DNA of 64,000 nucleotides. Source: an uncultured Saprospiraceae bacterium. Lineage in GTDB: Bacteria > Bacteroidota > Bacteroidia > Chitinophagales > Saprospiraceae. Shown one piece after another: positions 8,068 through 15,680 of the stretch. The notes under the pieces are model-generated. The model had not been told where the DNA came from. It did not search any database and worked only from the letters and a program-made list of their open reading frames with translations. A program made the position numbers and the translations under genes. Position 1 is the first letter of the stretch; each line of letters starts with the position of its first letter. Location of the stretch: positions 29,270 through 93,269 of the forward strand of contig CALEYL010000041.1 of NCBI GenBank assembly GCA_937926205.1, given 5' to 3'.

Positions 8068-8802
8068 ATGACACATGATTATGAAGTTTCAGGAATGACC
8101 TGCTCCGGCTGCGTTACGAAAGTAAAAACCCTGCTGGAGGCAATCCCCGGAGTGACTGCTGCATCTGTTAACATTGACGGCAAGGTACAATTGACGATGA
8201 ACCGTCACATTGCCACAGATGAACTGCAAAGAGCCTTGAGCGATTTTCCACAATACAGCCTTAGCGAAGCTACCCGCAGTCACAGTACGCCGGTCCTCGC
8301 TTCAGCAGATGAGAACACCGAAAAAAGTTTCCTGGAAACCTATAAACCGATCCTGCTGGTTTTTGGCTTTATCTTTGGAGTAACCTTGCTGGCAGAGGTT
8401 GCTTCCGGGAACATCGTATGGGGGCGTTGGATGCGACACTTTATGGCAGGATTTTTTCTTGTTTTTTCATTTTTTAAAATGCTCGATATTCCTGCCTTTG
8501 CGGCTTCTTACAGCAGTTACGACCTTTTAGCGCAACGTTGGCTGGGCTGGGGCTACATCTACCCCTTTGTTGAGTTGGCTTTGGGTGTGCTGCTGTTGCT
8601 TGATTTCAATCCATTGATTACAAATAGCCTGGTTCTTGTAGTAATGGGCGTCAGTACAGGCGGCGTCATTCAAAGCCTGATGGCAAAGCGGCGGTTTCAA
8701 TGTGCCTGCCTTGGCGCCGTATTTAATTTACCTATGAGCCGTGTCACCCTGTTTGAAGATGTGCTTATGGTGGCGATGTCGGGCGTGATGCTGCTGATGT
8801 AA
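8068..8802 (+). CDS. HMA domain / MauE-like membrane protein
   Basis: Residues 1-70 form a heavy-metal-associated domain with GMTCSGC (Cys12, Cys15), as in copper chaperones. After a short linker come about four to five membrane segments resembling the MauE/DoxX redox-associated fold. They include a CAC pair (FQCACLGAVFNLPMSRVTLFED) in the loop before the last segment. I use the ATG at 8068, because the frame upstream has only a TTG and the HMA domain begins right after the ATG. The layout suggests metal capture in the cytoplasm linked to a membrane carrier or thiol-redox step. The transport direction is not known. It belongs to the metal cluster. Confidence 0.8.
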   Translation: MTHDYEVSGMTCSGCVTKVKTLLEAIPGVTAASVNIDGKVQLTMNRHIATDELQRALSDFPQYSLSEATRSHSTPVLASADENTEKSFLETYKPILLVFGFIFGVTLLAEVASGNIVWGRWMRHFMAGFFLVFSFFKMLDIPAFAASYSSYDLLAQRWLGWGYIYPFVELALGVLLLLDFNPLITNSLVLVVMGVSTGGVIQSLMAKRRFQCACLGAVFNLPMSRVTLFEDVLMVAMSGVMLLM

Positions 8803-8879
8803 TTACACTGTTATCCGGTAACTTCGTCCGTTCGCTATGCGGAGCTTAAATTTATTCGAAAATTCAGCGCATTATCCTG

Positions 8880-8887
8880 TATCTTTG
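8880..8887 (+). promoter_or_regulatory. putative -7 box TATCTTTG
   Basis: TATCTTTG matches TAnnTTTG exactly and lies 11 bases before the ATG of the Cys-rich protein gene. A TTC rather than TTG sits about 22 bases upstream. The predicted leader is only a few bases. Confidence 0.4.
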
Positions 8888-8898
8888 TGCCCATATTC

Positions 8899-9321
8899 AT
8901 GAGGAACTATCCAGGCATATTAATCTTTTTCATGACCCTGTTTGCAGCTTTGCCTGCTAACACGCTTCTGGCGTGTGGTCACGATAAAGCTGCGGCAGGT
9001 AAAGAAGAAGTTGTTTCTGAAAAAACCTGCTGTAAAGAAAAGCCTCTAGCCGATGCTGCTCATTGTGCCGAAGAGGCGAACAGTTGCGGTCAAAACCACC
9101 CCGGCCAAAAATGTCCGGACCATAAAGGATGTTGCGGTAAAGGATGCGCCTGCCCTTGCGGGGTTTTATCGGGTAGTCATTCAGGGATTTTATTTACTGA
9201 ACTTTCACTTGTACTTCCTCCTACCAGCGATGCTACCATACGCGGGGCTTTCTATTTTGCCCGCCACATGCCGGAAGGAGCTTACCTCGCCATTTGGCAA
9301 CCGCCACAATTGTGTGCCTGA
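8899..9321 (+). CDS. small Cys-rich exported protein of the metal cluster
   Basis: The protein has 140 residues and no family I can name. The N terminus is a signal peptide or anchor (GILIFFMTLFAALPANTLLACG). The middle holds about a dozen cysteines with several histidines, for example CPDHKGCCGKGCACPCG, which looks like a soft-metal sink. The last 50 residues have no Cys until the penultimate position and no clear domain. A GTG at 8887 is an alternative start, but it overlaps the -7 box, so I chose the ATG at 8899. Its place between HMA and metal-binding lipoprotein genes supports a periplasmic metal-binding role. Confidence 0.7.
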   Translation: MRNYPGILIFFMTLFAALPANTLLACGHDKAAAGKEEVVSEKTCCKEKPLADAAHCAEEANSCGQNHPGQKCPDHKGCCGKGCACPCGVLSGSHSGILFTELSLVLPPTSDATIRGAFYFARHMPEGAYLAIWQPPQLCA

Positions 9322-9391
9322 TGCAACGTCAGCCTGACGTCTGCCTTTTTATAAAAAATCACATTTTTAAACTTGTATCGCCTCTGCGCGC

Positions 9392-9491
9392 GTTGAGCGA
9401 AATCGAATCGACGAGTGAAGCTTCGGCTTAACAAGGCATGTATATGCGGCTAATACGCGCATGTGTATGCAAGTTAAGCGAAGTCAAAACG
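9392..9491 (+). repeat. REP-like cluster with a 63-nt stem-loop
   Basis: GTTGAGCGAAATCGAATCG (9392-9410) and GTTAAGCGAAGTCAAAACG (9473-9491) resemble the arms of the inverted repeat at 36974-37019. Between them is a long hairpin. CTTCGGCTTAAC (9421-9432) pairs with GTTAAGCGAAG (9473-9483) with one bulged G. GCATGTATATGCG (9436-9448) pairs with CGCATGTGTATGC (9458-9470), using three G-U pairs on the plus strand. Confidence 0.6.
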
Positions 9492-9535
9492 AGCGAAGCC
9501 GCATCGAACGGAGCCGAAACTATTAAATTGATTAT

Positions 9536-10576
9536 ATGAAAAATTTACTTGTTGTGAGTTTTGCATTCGCTCTGTTGTTGACAGCCTTTTCCGGCTGCAA
9601 CAGTGAAGCATCTAAGCAAAATGCAGAAAGTGTTGCAACCAACGCAAAGTACATCTGTCCAATGAATTGTGAAAAGGGAAAAACCTACGATCAACCTGGT
9701 TCCTGCCCTGTTTGCCACATGGATCTGGAGTTGGTAAAAGCTGAGGTTTCGGCAAATACGGCTGAATATTTTTCTGACTTTAAAACGAGTCCGGAAAAAC
9801 TTGAAGCGGGGAAGCCTGGAACACTGACACTCATGCCCAAAATTAAAGGCAACGAAAGTGCTGCTGTGCCACTCGATTTAGTACATGAGAAAAAAATGCA
9901 CCTCATTCTTGTGAGTGATGACCTTTCCTGGTTTGACCATATTCACCCTGAATATCAGGCTAATGGCGCTTACGAGATTAAAGTACTGGGCAGTGGAGAC
10001 AGTTTTACAAATGGAAGAGGGCACTCTGAAACCCGGTTTGATGCAGGGGGTAAGTTTCTGGCGTTTGCCGATTATAAGCCACTTGGCGCGCTGAATCAGG
10101 TAAACAAAATTGAATTCGAGGTTGCCGGTACGCCCATGAAAGCAATGGCCTTTTCTCAGCCCAAAATGACCGTCACGGTTGATGGTTATACCCTCAGTCT
10201 GGAGGCAGGACATGAAGGAAGCGGTTTAACTACTGGCGTTCAACAGCACATTCCCGTAAGCATCAAAAAGGGAGGCAAAGCCATTGATCCGGCTACTTTT
10301 GAAAACTATTTGGGAGAAAAAGCCCACATGATCCTGATAGAAGCAAATACCAAAGCATTTATTCATACGCACCCTTCTGCTGAAGGTGGTGTGCTGGATG
10401 TCCATACCACTTTTACGGACCCCGGCATTTATCGCGCCTGGATACAATTTCAAACAGAGGGCAAAGTACACACAGCTGATTTTGTAATAAAGGTCACTGC
10501 GGGAGAACCTGGTAAAGACGACCACGACCATGACGACCACGGTCATGATCATGATGATACGCATTCCGGTCATTAA
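9536..10576 (+). CDS. metal-binding lipoprotein with CPM/CPVCHM domain and His-rich tail
   Basis: The protein has 346 residues. The lipobox is AFSGC (Cys21). Residues 39-66 form the short heavy-metal-binding domain found in CusB-type adaptors, YICPMNC...GSCPVCHMDLE (Cys41, 45, 57, 60). The main body holds two Ig-like repeats with paired histidines (WFDHIHPE and AFIHTHPS) that could bind copper. The C terminus is a His/Asp run of more than 20 residues. I infer a periplasm-facing metal buffer that hands ions to the efflux system three genes downstream. A long stem-loop precedes the gene and may affect the mRNA. Confidence 0.8.
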   Translation: MKNLLVVSFAFALLLTAFSGCNSEASKQNAESVATNAKYICPMNCEKGKTYDQPGSCPVCHMDLELVKAEVSANTAEYFSDFKTSPEKLEAGKPGTLTLMPKIKGNESAAVPLDLVHEKKMHLILVSDDLSWFDHIHPEYQANGAYEIKVLGSGDSFTNGRGHSETRFDAGGKFLAFADYKPLGALNQVNKIEFEVAGTPMKAMAFSQPKMTVTVDGYTLSLEAGHEGSGLTTGVQQHIPVSIKKGGKAIDPATFENYLGEKAHMILIEANTKAFIHTHPSAEGGVLDVHTTFTDPGIYRAWIQFQTEGKVHTADFVIKVTAGEPGKDDHDHDDHGHDHDDTHSGH

Positions 10577-10632
10577 TCGGTTTTTTACACCGGATTTAAC
10601 CATTCATTTTTATCATTTTAAATTTTAGGAAC

Positions 10633-11172
10633 ATGAAAAATCTAATTGTTTTAATTCTCGCCACTGTTCTGGGGCACGCTGTTATAGCTCAGGAGGCACC
10701 TGCAACGACACCTCAGAAAAAATCCTGTTGCGCCTCAGGTGAGGCAAAAGCCGGCGCTTCTTGCTCGTCTGATGCAAAAGCGGCAGCAAGTGTTACCCCG
10801 ACGACTGCTGAAGCTCAGGCAAGGGGAACGCTGGTAAAGAAAACCGTAGCGGTTGACAGCAAACTGAAAACGGCCCAGTTTCTGGTATTGGGCAATTGTG
10901 GCATGTGCAAAAAGACGATTGAAAAAGCTGCACTTGGCGCCAAAGCAACAACGGCAAATTGGGATTCTAAAACCGATATGCTCGATGTTAGCTTCAACGC
11001 TAAAAAAACCTCTGTAGACAAAATTCAAAAGGCCATTGCAAAAGCTGGCTACGACAACGCAGGCTATAAGGCTGATGACAAGGCCTACAGCAGCCTCCAC
11101 GGCTGTTGCCAGTACGACCGCACCGGTGCAGCGGGCGGAACCAAATCCTGTACAGACAGCAAAGGAGAATAA
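10633..11172 (+). CDS. exported HMA domain protein
   Basis: The protein has 179 residues and a signal peptide ending near Ala19-Gln20 (AVIAQ). A Cys-rich linker follows (KKSCCASGEAKAGASCSS). An HMA-like domain spans about residues 78-150, with LGNCGMCKKTIE (Cys89, Cys92) in place of the usual GMTCxxC. The tail has HGCCQYDR. The likely role is binding Cu or a related ion in the periplasm. It ends 100 bp before the RND pump start, with a 37-nt hairpin between them. Confidence 0.82.
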   Translation: MKNLIVLILATVLGHAVIAQEAPATTPQKKSCCASGEAKAGASCSSDAKAAASVTPTTAEAQARGTLVKKTVAVDSKLKTAQFLVLGNCGMCKKTIEKAALGAKATTANWDSKTDMLDVSFNAKKTSVDKIQKAIAKAGYDNAGYKADDKAYSSLHGCCQYDRTGAAGGTKSCTDSKGE

Positions 11173-11188
11173 TCATTCTTTGATTCGT

Positions 11189-11225
11189 GTTGCCTCGGAT
11201 AGATAAGTTTTGCTTCCGGGGCAAC
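11189..11225 (+). promoter_or_regulatory. stem-loop before the RND pump gene
   Basis: GTTGCCTCGG pairs with CCGGGGCAAC over 10 bp, with one U-G pair that is valid only on the plus strand. The loop is 17 bases. No T-run follows, so it is not a standard terminator. It may be a processing or attenuation element between the HMA gene and the pump. Confidence 0.5.
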
Positions 11226-11272
11226 ACTACAATATGGGAGTCTATTACCGGCAAACAATAAATAATCAACAG

Positions 11273-14200
11273 ATGCTCAATGCTCTGATCAAATTCTCTC
11301 TTCAAAACCGGCTTATTGTAGTTGCTGCCGCGGCTTTACTGCTCGTATGGGGAACCTGGACGGTGGTAAATCTGCCGGTCGATGTTTTACCTGATCTCAA
11401 CCGGCCACGCGTGACCGTTTTTCTGGAAGCAGGGGGGATGTCGCCGGAGGAAATAGAAGCACAGGCAGTATTGCCGATCGAAATGGCGCTTAATGGCTCT
11501 CCCGGGGTAGAAGTGGTACGGAGTTCCTCTTCCCGGGGTATTGGGTTGGTATTTGTTGAATTTGACTGGGATGTAGATGTATTCCGGGCCCGGCAGTTAG
11601 TGGCCGAAAAACTATCAACGGTACCCTTGCCTACAGAAATTACCCCGGTTATGGGGCCGATTTCTTCGGTCATGGGGCAAATTATGCTCATCGGGGTAAC
11701 CTCGGAAGCAGACAGCCTAAAAAAAGGTGAAACCCTGAGCACCCCAGCGGATTTGCGCACCCTGGCTGATTTTACCATCAGACGCAGGTTGTTGGCTATC
11801 AAAGGCGTGGCTCAGGTAATCCCGATAGGTGGCGAGCGTCTGCAGTATCAGGTATTGGTCAGCAGTTCGAAACTTAAGCAGTACAACCTGACGCTCGAAG
11901 ACATCAGCACCGCTTTGGGGAACGCCAATCTGAATGCTACCGGAAATTTTTTCAATCGCTTTGGTTCTGAAGTACTGATATCGGTTTTGGGACGTGCCAA
12001 AAACCTGGAAGACTTACAGCGCACCGTTGTGGTAAACCGCGAAGGTTCACCCGTCTTGCTCAGCCAGGTCGCTGACGTGAAATTTGGCGCAGCCATCAAG
12101 CGCGGTGATGCTAGTGTAAATGCCCGGCCTGCAGTTATTCTGACTGTTGAAAAACAACCCGGGGCAAACACAGTGGCCCTCACGGAGGAAATTGAAAAAG
12201 CCCTCACAGAGCTGCAGCCATCACTCCCTTCCGATGTGCGTCTGAACGGCAAGGTTTTTCAACAAAAAAACTTTATCCAAAACGCGCTAACTAATGTAGA
12301 ACACGCTTTGCGTGACGGCTTTATTTTGGTTGTCATTGTACTGTTTTTGTTCCTCCTGAATCTCCGTACAACGCTCATTACCCTCACGGCCATTCCGTTG
12401 TCACTGGTCATTACCGCGCTTGTATTCCAGTGGTTTGATATTTCCATTAATACCCTTACTCTTGGCGGCCTTGCCATTGCAATTGGAGAACTGGTAGATG
12501 ATGCTATTGTCGATGTGGAGAATGTTTTCCGGCGTCTTCGGGAGAACAGAACACTTGACCAGCCTAAACCCGCGCTGCAAGTCATTTATAATGCATCCAG
12601 TGAAGTTCGAAATTCGATTGTTTACGCTACCGTCATCGTTGTGCTGGTTTTTCTGCCCCTTTTTCAGCTCCAGGGCATTGAAGGCCGCATTTTTGCGCCG
12701 CTCGGTATCGCTTACATTACTTCGATTTTGGCTTCTCTACTGGTTTCATTGACGGTTACACCTGCACTGTGTTCCTATTTACTCCCCAATTCGAAACTCA
12801 ATGAAGGAAAAGAATCCGGCCTCGTAACCTGGTTGAAAAAACAAGATTTGAAACTGCTTCATTTTGGTCTGAATCACTCCCGCGTGGTGATCGGAGCAGC
12901 CATTGGACTGGTATTAGCAGCCTTTTTTATGATCACCCGATTTGGTACAGAGTTTTTACCCCCCTTTAACGAGGGGAGTTTTACGGTTAACCTTTATACC
13001 CCGGCTGGTACTTCTCTGGAAGAAAGCAATAAAATTGGCGCTGTCGCAGAACAACTTATTATGCGGGTACCAGATGTATTGTACACAGCGCGTCGTACCG
13101 GACGCGCTGAATTGGACGAACACGTAGAGCCGGTAAGCAATTCAGAAATAGAAGTAGAGCTGGTTGAAAATGCAAGACCAAGAACAGAAGTTGTAGCCGA
13201 CATCCGAAAGCAACTTGCCAACCTTGGAGGCGTATCTGTGAGCATCGGACAACCCATTTCACACCGCCTTGACCACCTGCTTTCCGGAGTCAGGGCACAG
13301 GTTGCGATCAAGGTATTTGGTGAGGACCTCACAGAACTTCGCGCTTTGGCCGGGCAAATCAAGGAGGCAATAGCTTCTGTGCCGGGGGCAGTAGATGTGC
13401 AGGTGGAGCGGCAGGTACTGACGCCCCAATTGACCATTCGCCTTGACCGCGCAGCATTGCAACGTTATGGTATGCAAACTGGCGAGGTCGCCAGCGATCT
13501 TGAAGTGTTGTTCAGCGGTAAAGTCGTCTCCCAAATTCTCGATGGCCAAAAAACCTTCGATCTTATCCTTAGAGCCGTGGCAGAAGACCGGGAGAACCTC
13601 GAAAATATTCGCAATACTCAAATTCATACGCCCGAAGGCCTGCTCATCCCACTCGAAAGTGTCGCCCACATCGAATACGAAAAAGGCATCAACTCGGTGA
13701 GCCACGAAAATGGCCAAAGGCGCATCATCATTTCCTGCAATGTGCAGGGGCGTGACCTGGGCAGCACGGTAATTGCCATTCAGGAATCAGTTAAGGAGAA
13801 AGTTACGATGCCACAAGGCTATTTTCTCCAGTATGGCGGGCAATTTGAAGCACAAAAAGATGCTTCCCGGCTTATAGGAATACTGGCTGTTTTTGTTTTA
13901 CTGGCTATATTTCTTGTACTGTATACCCATTTTCATTCCTGGCGAATTGTGTTGCAAGTCATGCTCAACATTCCCCTCGCCCTTGTTGGTAGTGTTGTGG
14001 CAGTTTGGCTGACGGGAGGGGTTTTCTCCATTGCAACGCTGGTAGGCTTTATTACGTTGACCGGCATCGCATCCCGTAATGGAATCATGATGATTTCGCA
14101 CTACTTACATTTGATAGAACACGAAGGAGAACAATTTGATAAACAAATGATTGTGCGAGGTTCACTGGAGCGGCTTGTACCTGTTTTGATGACCGCTTTG

Positions 14201-14419
14201 GTAGCAGCTCTGGCTTTGATTCCACTTACTTTAGATGCACAGGCAGCAGGTAAGGAAATTTTATACCCTGTCGCAACCGTCATTCTGGGGGGCTTACTGT
14301 CTTCAACCCTGTTGGATATGATTGTTACCCCAACGGTATTCTGGGTATGGGGCAAGCAAGCGGTTGACGGGTATTTTGCTCAAAAGCATGATGTGCAGAT
14401 TTCTCATGAAGCTTCCTGA
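11273..14419 (+). CDS. heavy-metal efflux RND pump (CusA/CzcA family)
   Basis: From the ATG at 11273 the protein has 1048 residues, the standard length for CusA/CzcA. The ATG fits the family N terminus (MLNALIKFSLQNRLIVVAAA); upstream in-frame codons add an unlikely leader. Twelve membrane segments are visible in two repeats with large periplasmic loops after segments 1 and 7. Family motifs include DVLPDLNRPRVTV after segment 1 and GLAIAIGELVDDAIVDVEN in segment 4, which carries the proton-relay acids. The pump exports monovalent (Cu, Ag) or divalent (Co, Zn, Cd) ions from periplasm or cytoplasm using the proton gradient. The chaperone-rich neighbourhood favours copper or silver. It works with the next two genes. 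Confidence 0.92.
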   Translation: MLNALIKFSLQNRLIVVAAAALLLVWGTWTVVNLPVDVLPDLNRPRVTVFLEAGGMSPEEIEAQAVLPIEMALNGSPGVEVVRSSSSRGIGLVFVEFDWDVDVFRARQLVAEKLSTVPLPTEITPVMGPISSVMGQIMLIGVTSEADSLKKGETLSTPADLRTLADFTIRRRLLAIKGVAQVIPIGGERLQYQVLVSSSKLKQYNLTLEDISTALGNANLNATGNFFNRFGSEVLISVLGRAKNLEDLQRTVVVNREGSPVLLSQVADVKFGAAIKRGDASVNARPAVILTVEKQPGANTVALTEEIEKALTELQPSLPSDVRLNGKVFQQKNFIQNALTNVEHALRDGFILVVIVLFLFLLNLRTTLITLTAIPLSLVITALVFQWFDISINTLTLGGLAIAIGELVDDAIVDVENVFRRLRENRTLDQPKPALQVIYNASSEVRNSIVYATVIVVLVFLPLFQLQGIEGRIFAPLGIAYITSILASLLVSLTVTPALCSYLLPNSKLNEGKESGLVTWLKKQDLKLLHFGLNHSRVVIGAAIGLVLAAFFMITRFGTEFLPPFNEGSFTVNLYTPAGTSLEESNKIGAVAEQLIMRVPDVLYTARRTGRAELDEHVEPVSNSEIEVELVENARPRTEVVADIRKQLANLGGVSVSIGQPISHRLDHLLSGVRAQVAIKVFGEDLTELRALAGQIKEAIASVPGAVDVQVERQVLTPQLTIRLDRAALQRYGMQTGEVASDLEVLFSGKVVSQILDGQKTFDLILRAVAEDRENLENIRNTQIHTPEGLLIPLESVAHIEYEKGINSVSHENGQRRIIISCNVQGRDLGSTVIAIQESVKEKVTMPQGYFLQYGGQFEAQKDASRLIGILAVFVLLAIFLVLYTHFHSWRIVLQVMLNIPLALVGSVVAVWLTGGVFSIATLVGFITLTGIASRNGIMMISHYLHLIEHEGEQFDKQMIVRGSLERLVPVLMTALVAALALIPLTLDAQAAGKEILYPVATVILGGLLSSTLLDMIVTPTVFWVWGKQAVDGYFAQKHDVQISHEAS

Positions 14420-14481
14420 AAAATGTAATGGGCCGAATAAAGTAAAGTCGAAATTGCAAACATTTAAACTCCTTTTTGAAG

Positions 14482-15651
14482 ATGCGATTAATTGTTAAAA
14501 TATTGATGATTAGTGTTTTACCAGGAGTGGTGTCTGCCCAGGATGTCATTACTCCCGATCTTGCTGTCCGCTCGGCGCTCCAAAATCACCCACTTATGAA
14601 AGCAGCGACTTTCGAAGTTGATGCAAAAAAGTATGCGGAAAAAGCAGCATTCAACCTGCCTAATCCTGAAGTAAATGCGGAGAGCCCAACCGGTACTTTT
14701 TACGCAGTCGGCGTTTTACAGTCGTTTGAATTTCCGACTGTATATCTCAGACAAAAACAGGTGGCCCGGGCAGAAACCGCATTGGCCAGAGCCGGGCAAA
14801 CGGTGAGTGAAAATGATCTCCGTTATGCTGTTCGTTCGCTGTATCTGGAATTGCAGACGGCAGAAAGCCAGGGCTTGCAATGGGCATTTCGCGATAGCCT
14901 GTATCAGGCTGTTTTCAACGCCGCAGAGCGCCAGTTTGCCGCAGGAGAAATTGATTTATTGCAAAAAACAATCGTTGCAAACGAAGCAGGTAACATACAC
15001 CAGGAACGCCTTGCTGCTGAACAACTAACCAGCGCTTTGCGCAGCCAGTTGATGCTGCTGACAGGATTAACTGAATTTGGCAAACTTTTGCCACTATTTG
15101 CTGATACCGCTGGACTGGCGACCCTCTCAGGCCCACTGGCTAATCCCGGGCTTGCCTACGAAAAGCAGACAGCTCAACTGGCAGAACAGCAGATAGGACT
15201 GGCAAAAAGCAAAGCACTCCCCAGTTTTTCTTTGGGCTATATGAATCAGGGAACGCGGGATACGCCCATCGATTACCGCTTTCGGGCCAGCGTTGGCATC
15301 CCTTTATGGGCTGGTCAATATCGTGTAGGGATTAATGCTGCCAGGGTTGATAGCGAGGCTGCCAATGCCCGGGCCGAAGCAAAAAGCCGGGCCCTCGCAA
15401 TGGATAACCAGCGTATCGGAATGGAAGTTCGTTCCGCGCTAAACCTGTTGCGGTATTACGAACAGGAAGCATTGCCGAGAAGCCGGATACTCATCGAGGC
15501 TTCATTGCGGATGCGCGAAGCCGGACAAATAGATTATGTTACTTTTTTGCGCACGCTTGATGAAGCTTTTGCTGTTCAACGCGATTATGTCGCTCAAATA
15601 GAGGCTTTTGAAAATGCACGCATTCAACTGTTATACCTCGCAGGCCAATAA
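14482..15651 (+). CDS. TolC family outer-membrane factor of the RND system (CusC/CzcC-like)
   Basis: The protein has 389 residues with a signal peptide (LMISVLPGVVSAQ). The body consists of two long helical outer-efflux-protein repeats with periodic Ala/Gln/Leu and short beta stretches, typical of TolC channels. The start is the ATG at 14482; a TTG two codons earlier is less likely. It is 62 bp from the pump gene and 29 bp from the adaptor gene, so all three are probably one operon. It forms the outer-membrane exit duct. Confidence 0.9.
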   Translation: MRLIVKILMISVLPGVVSAQDVITPDLAVRSALQNHPLMKAATFEVDAKKYAEKAAFNLPNPEVNAESPTGTFYAVGVLQSFEFPTVYLRQKQVARAETALARAGQTVSENDLRYAVRSLYLELQTAESQGLQWAFRDSLYQAVFNAAERQFAAGEIDLLQKTIVANEAGNIHQERLAAEQLTSALRSQLMLLTGLTEFGKLLPLFADTAGLATLSGPLANPGLAYEKQTAQLAEQQIGLAKSKALPSFSLGYMNQGTRDTPIDYRFRASVGIPLWAGQYRVGINAARVDSEAANARAEAKSRALAMDNQRIGMEVRSALNLLRYYEQEALPRSRILIEASLRMREAGQIDYVTFLRTLDEAFAVQRDYVAQIEAFENARIQLLYLAGQ

Positions 15652-15680
15652 TTTTAATACGCTGAATTAAAATACCCGTT

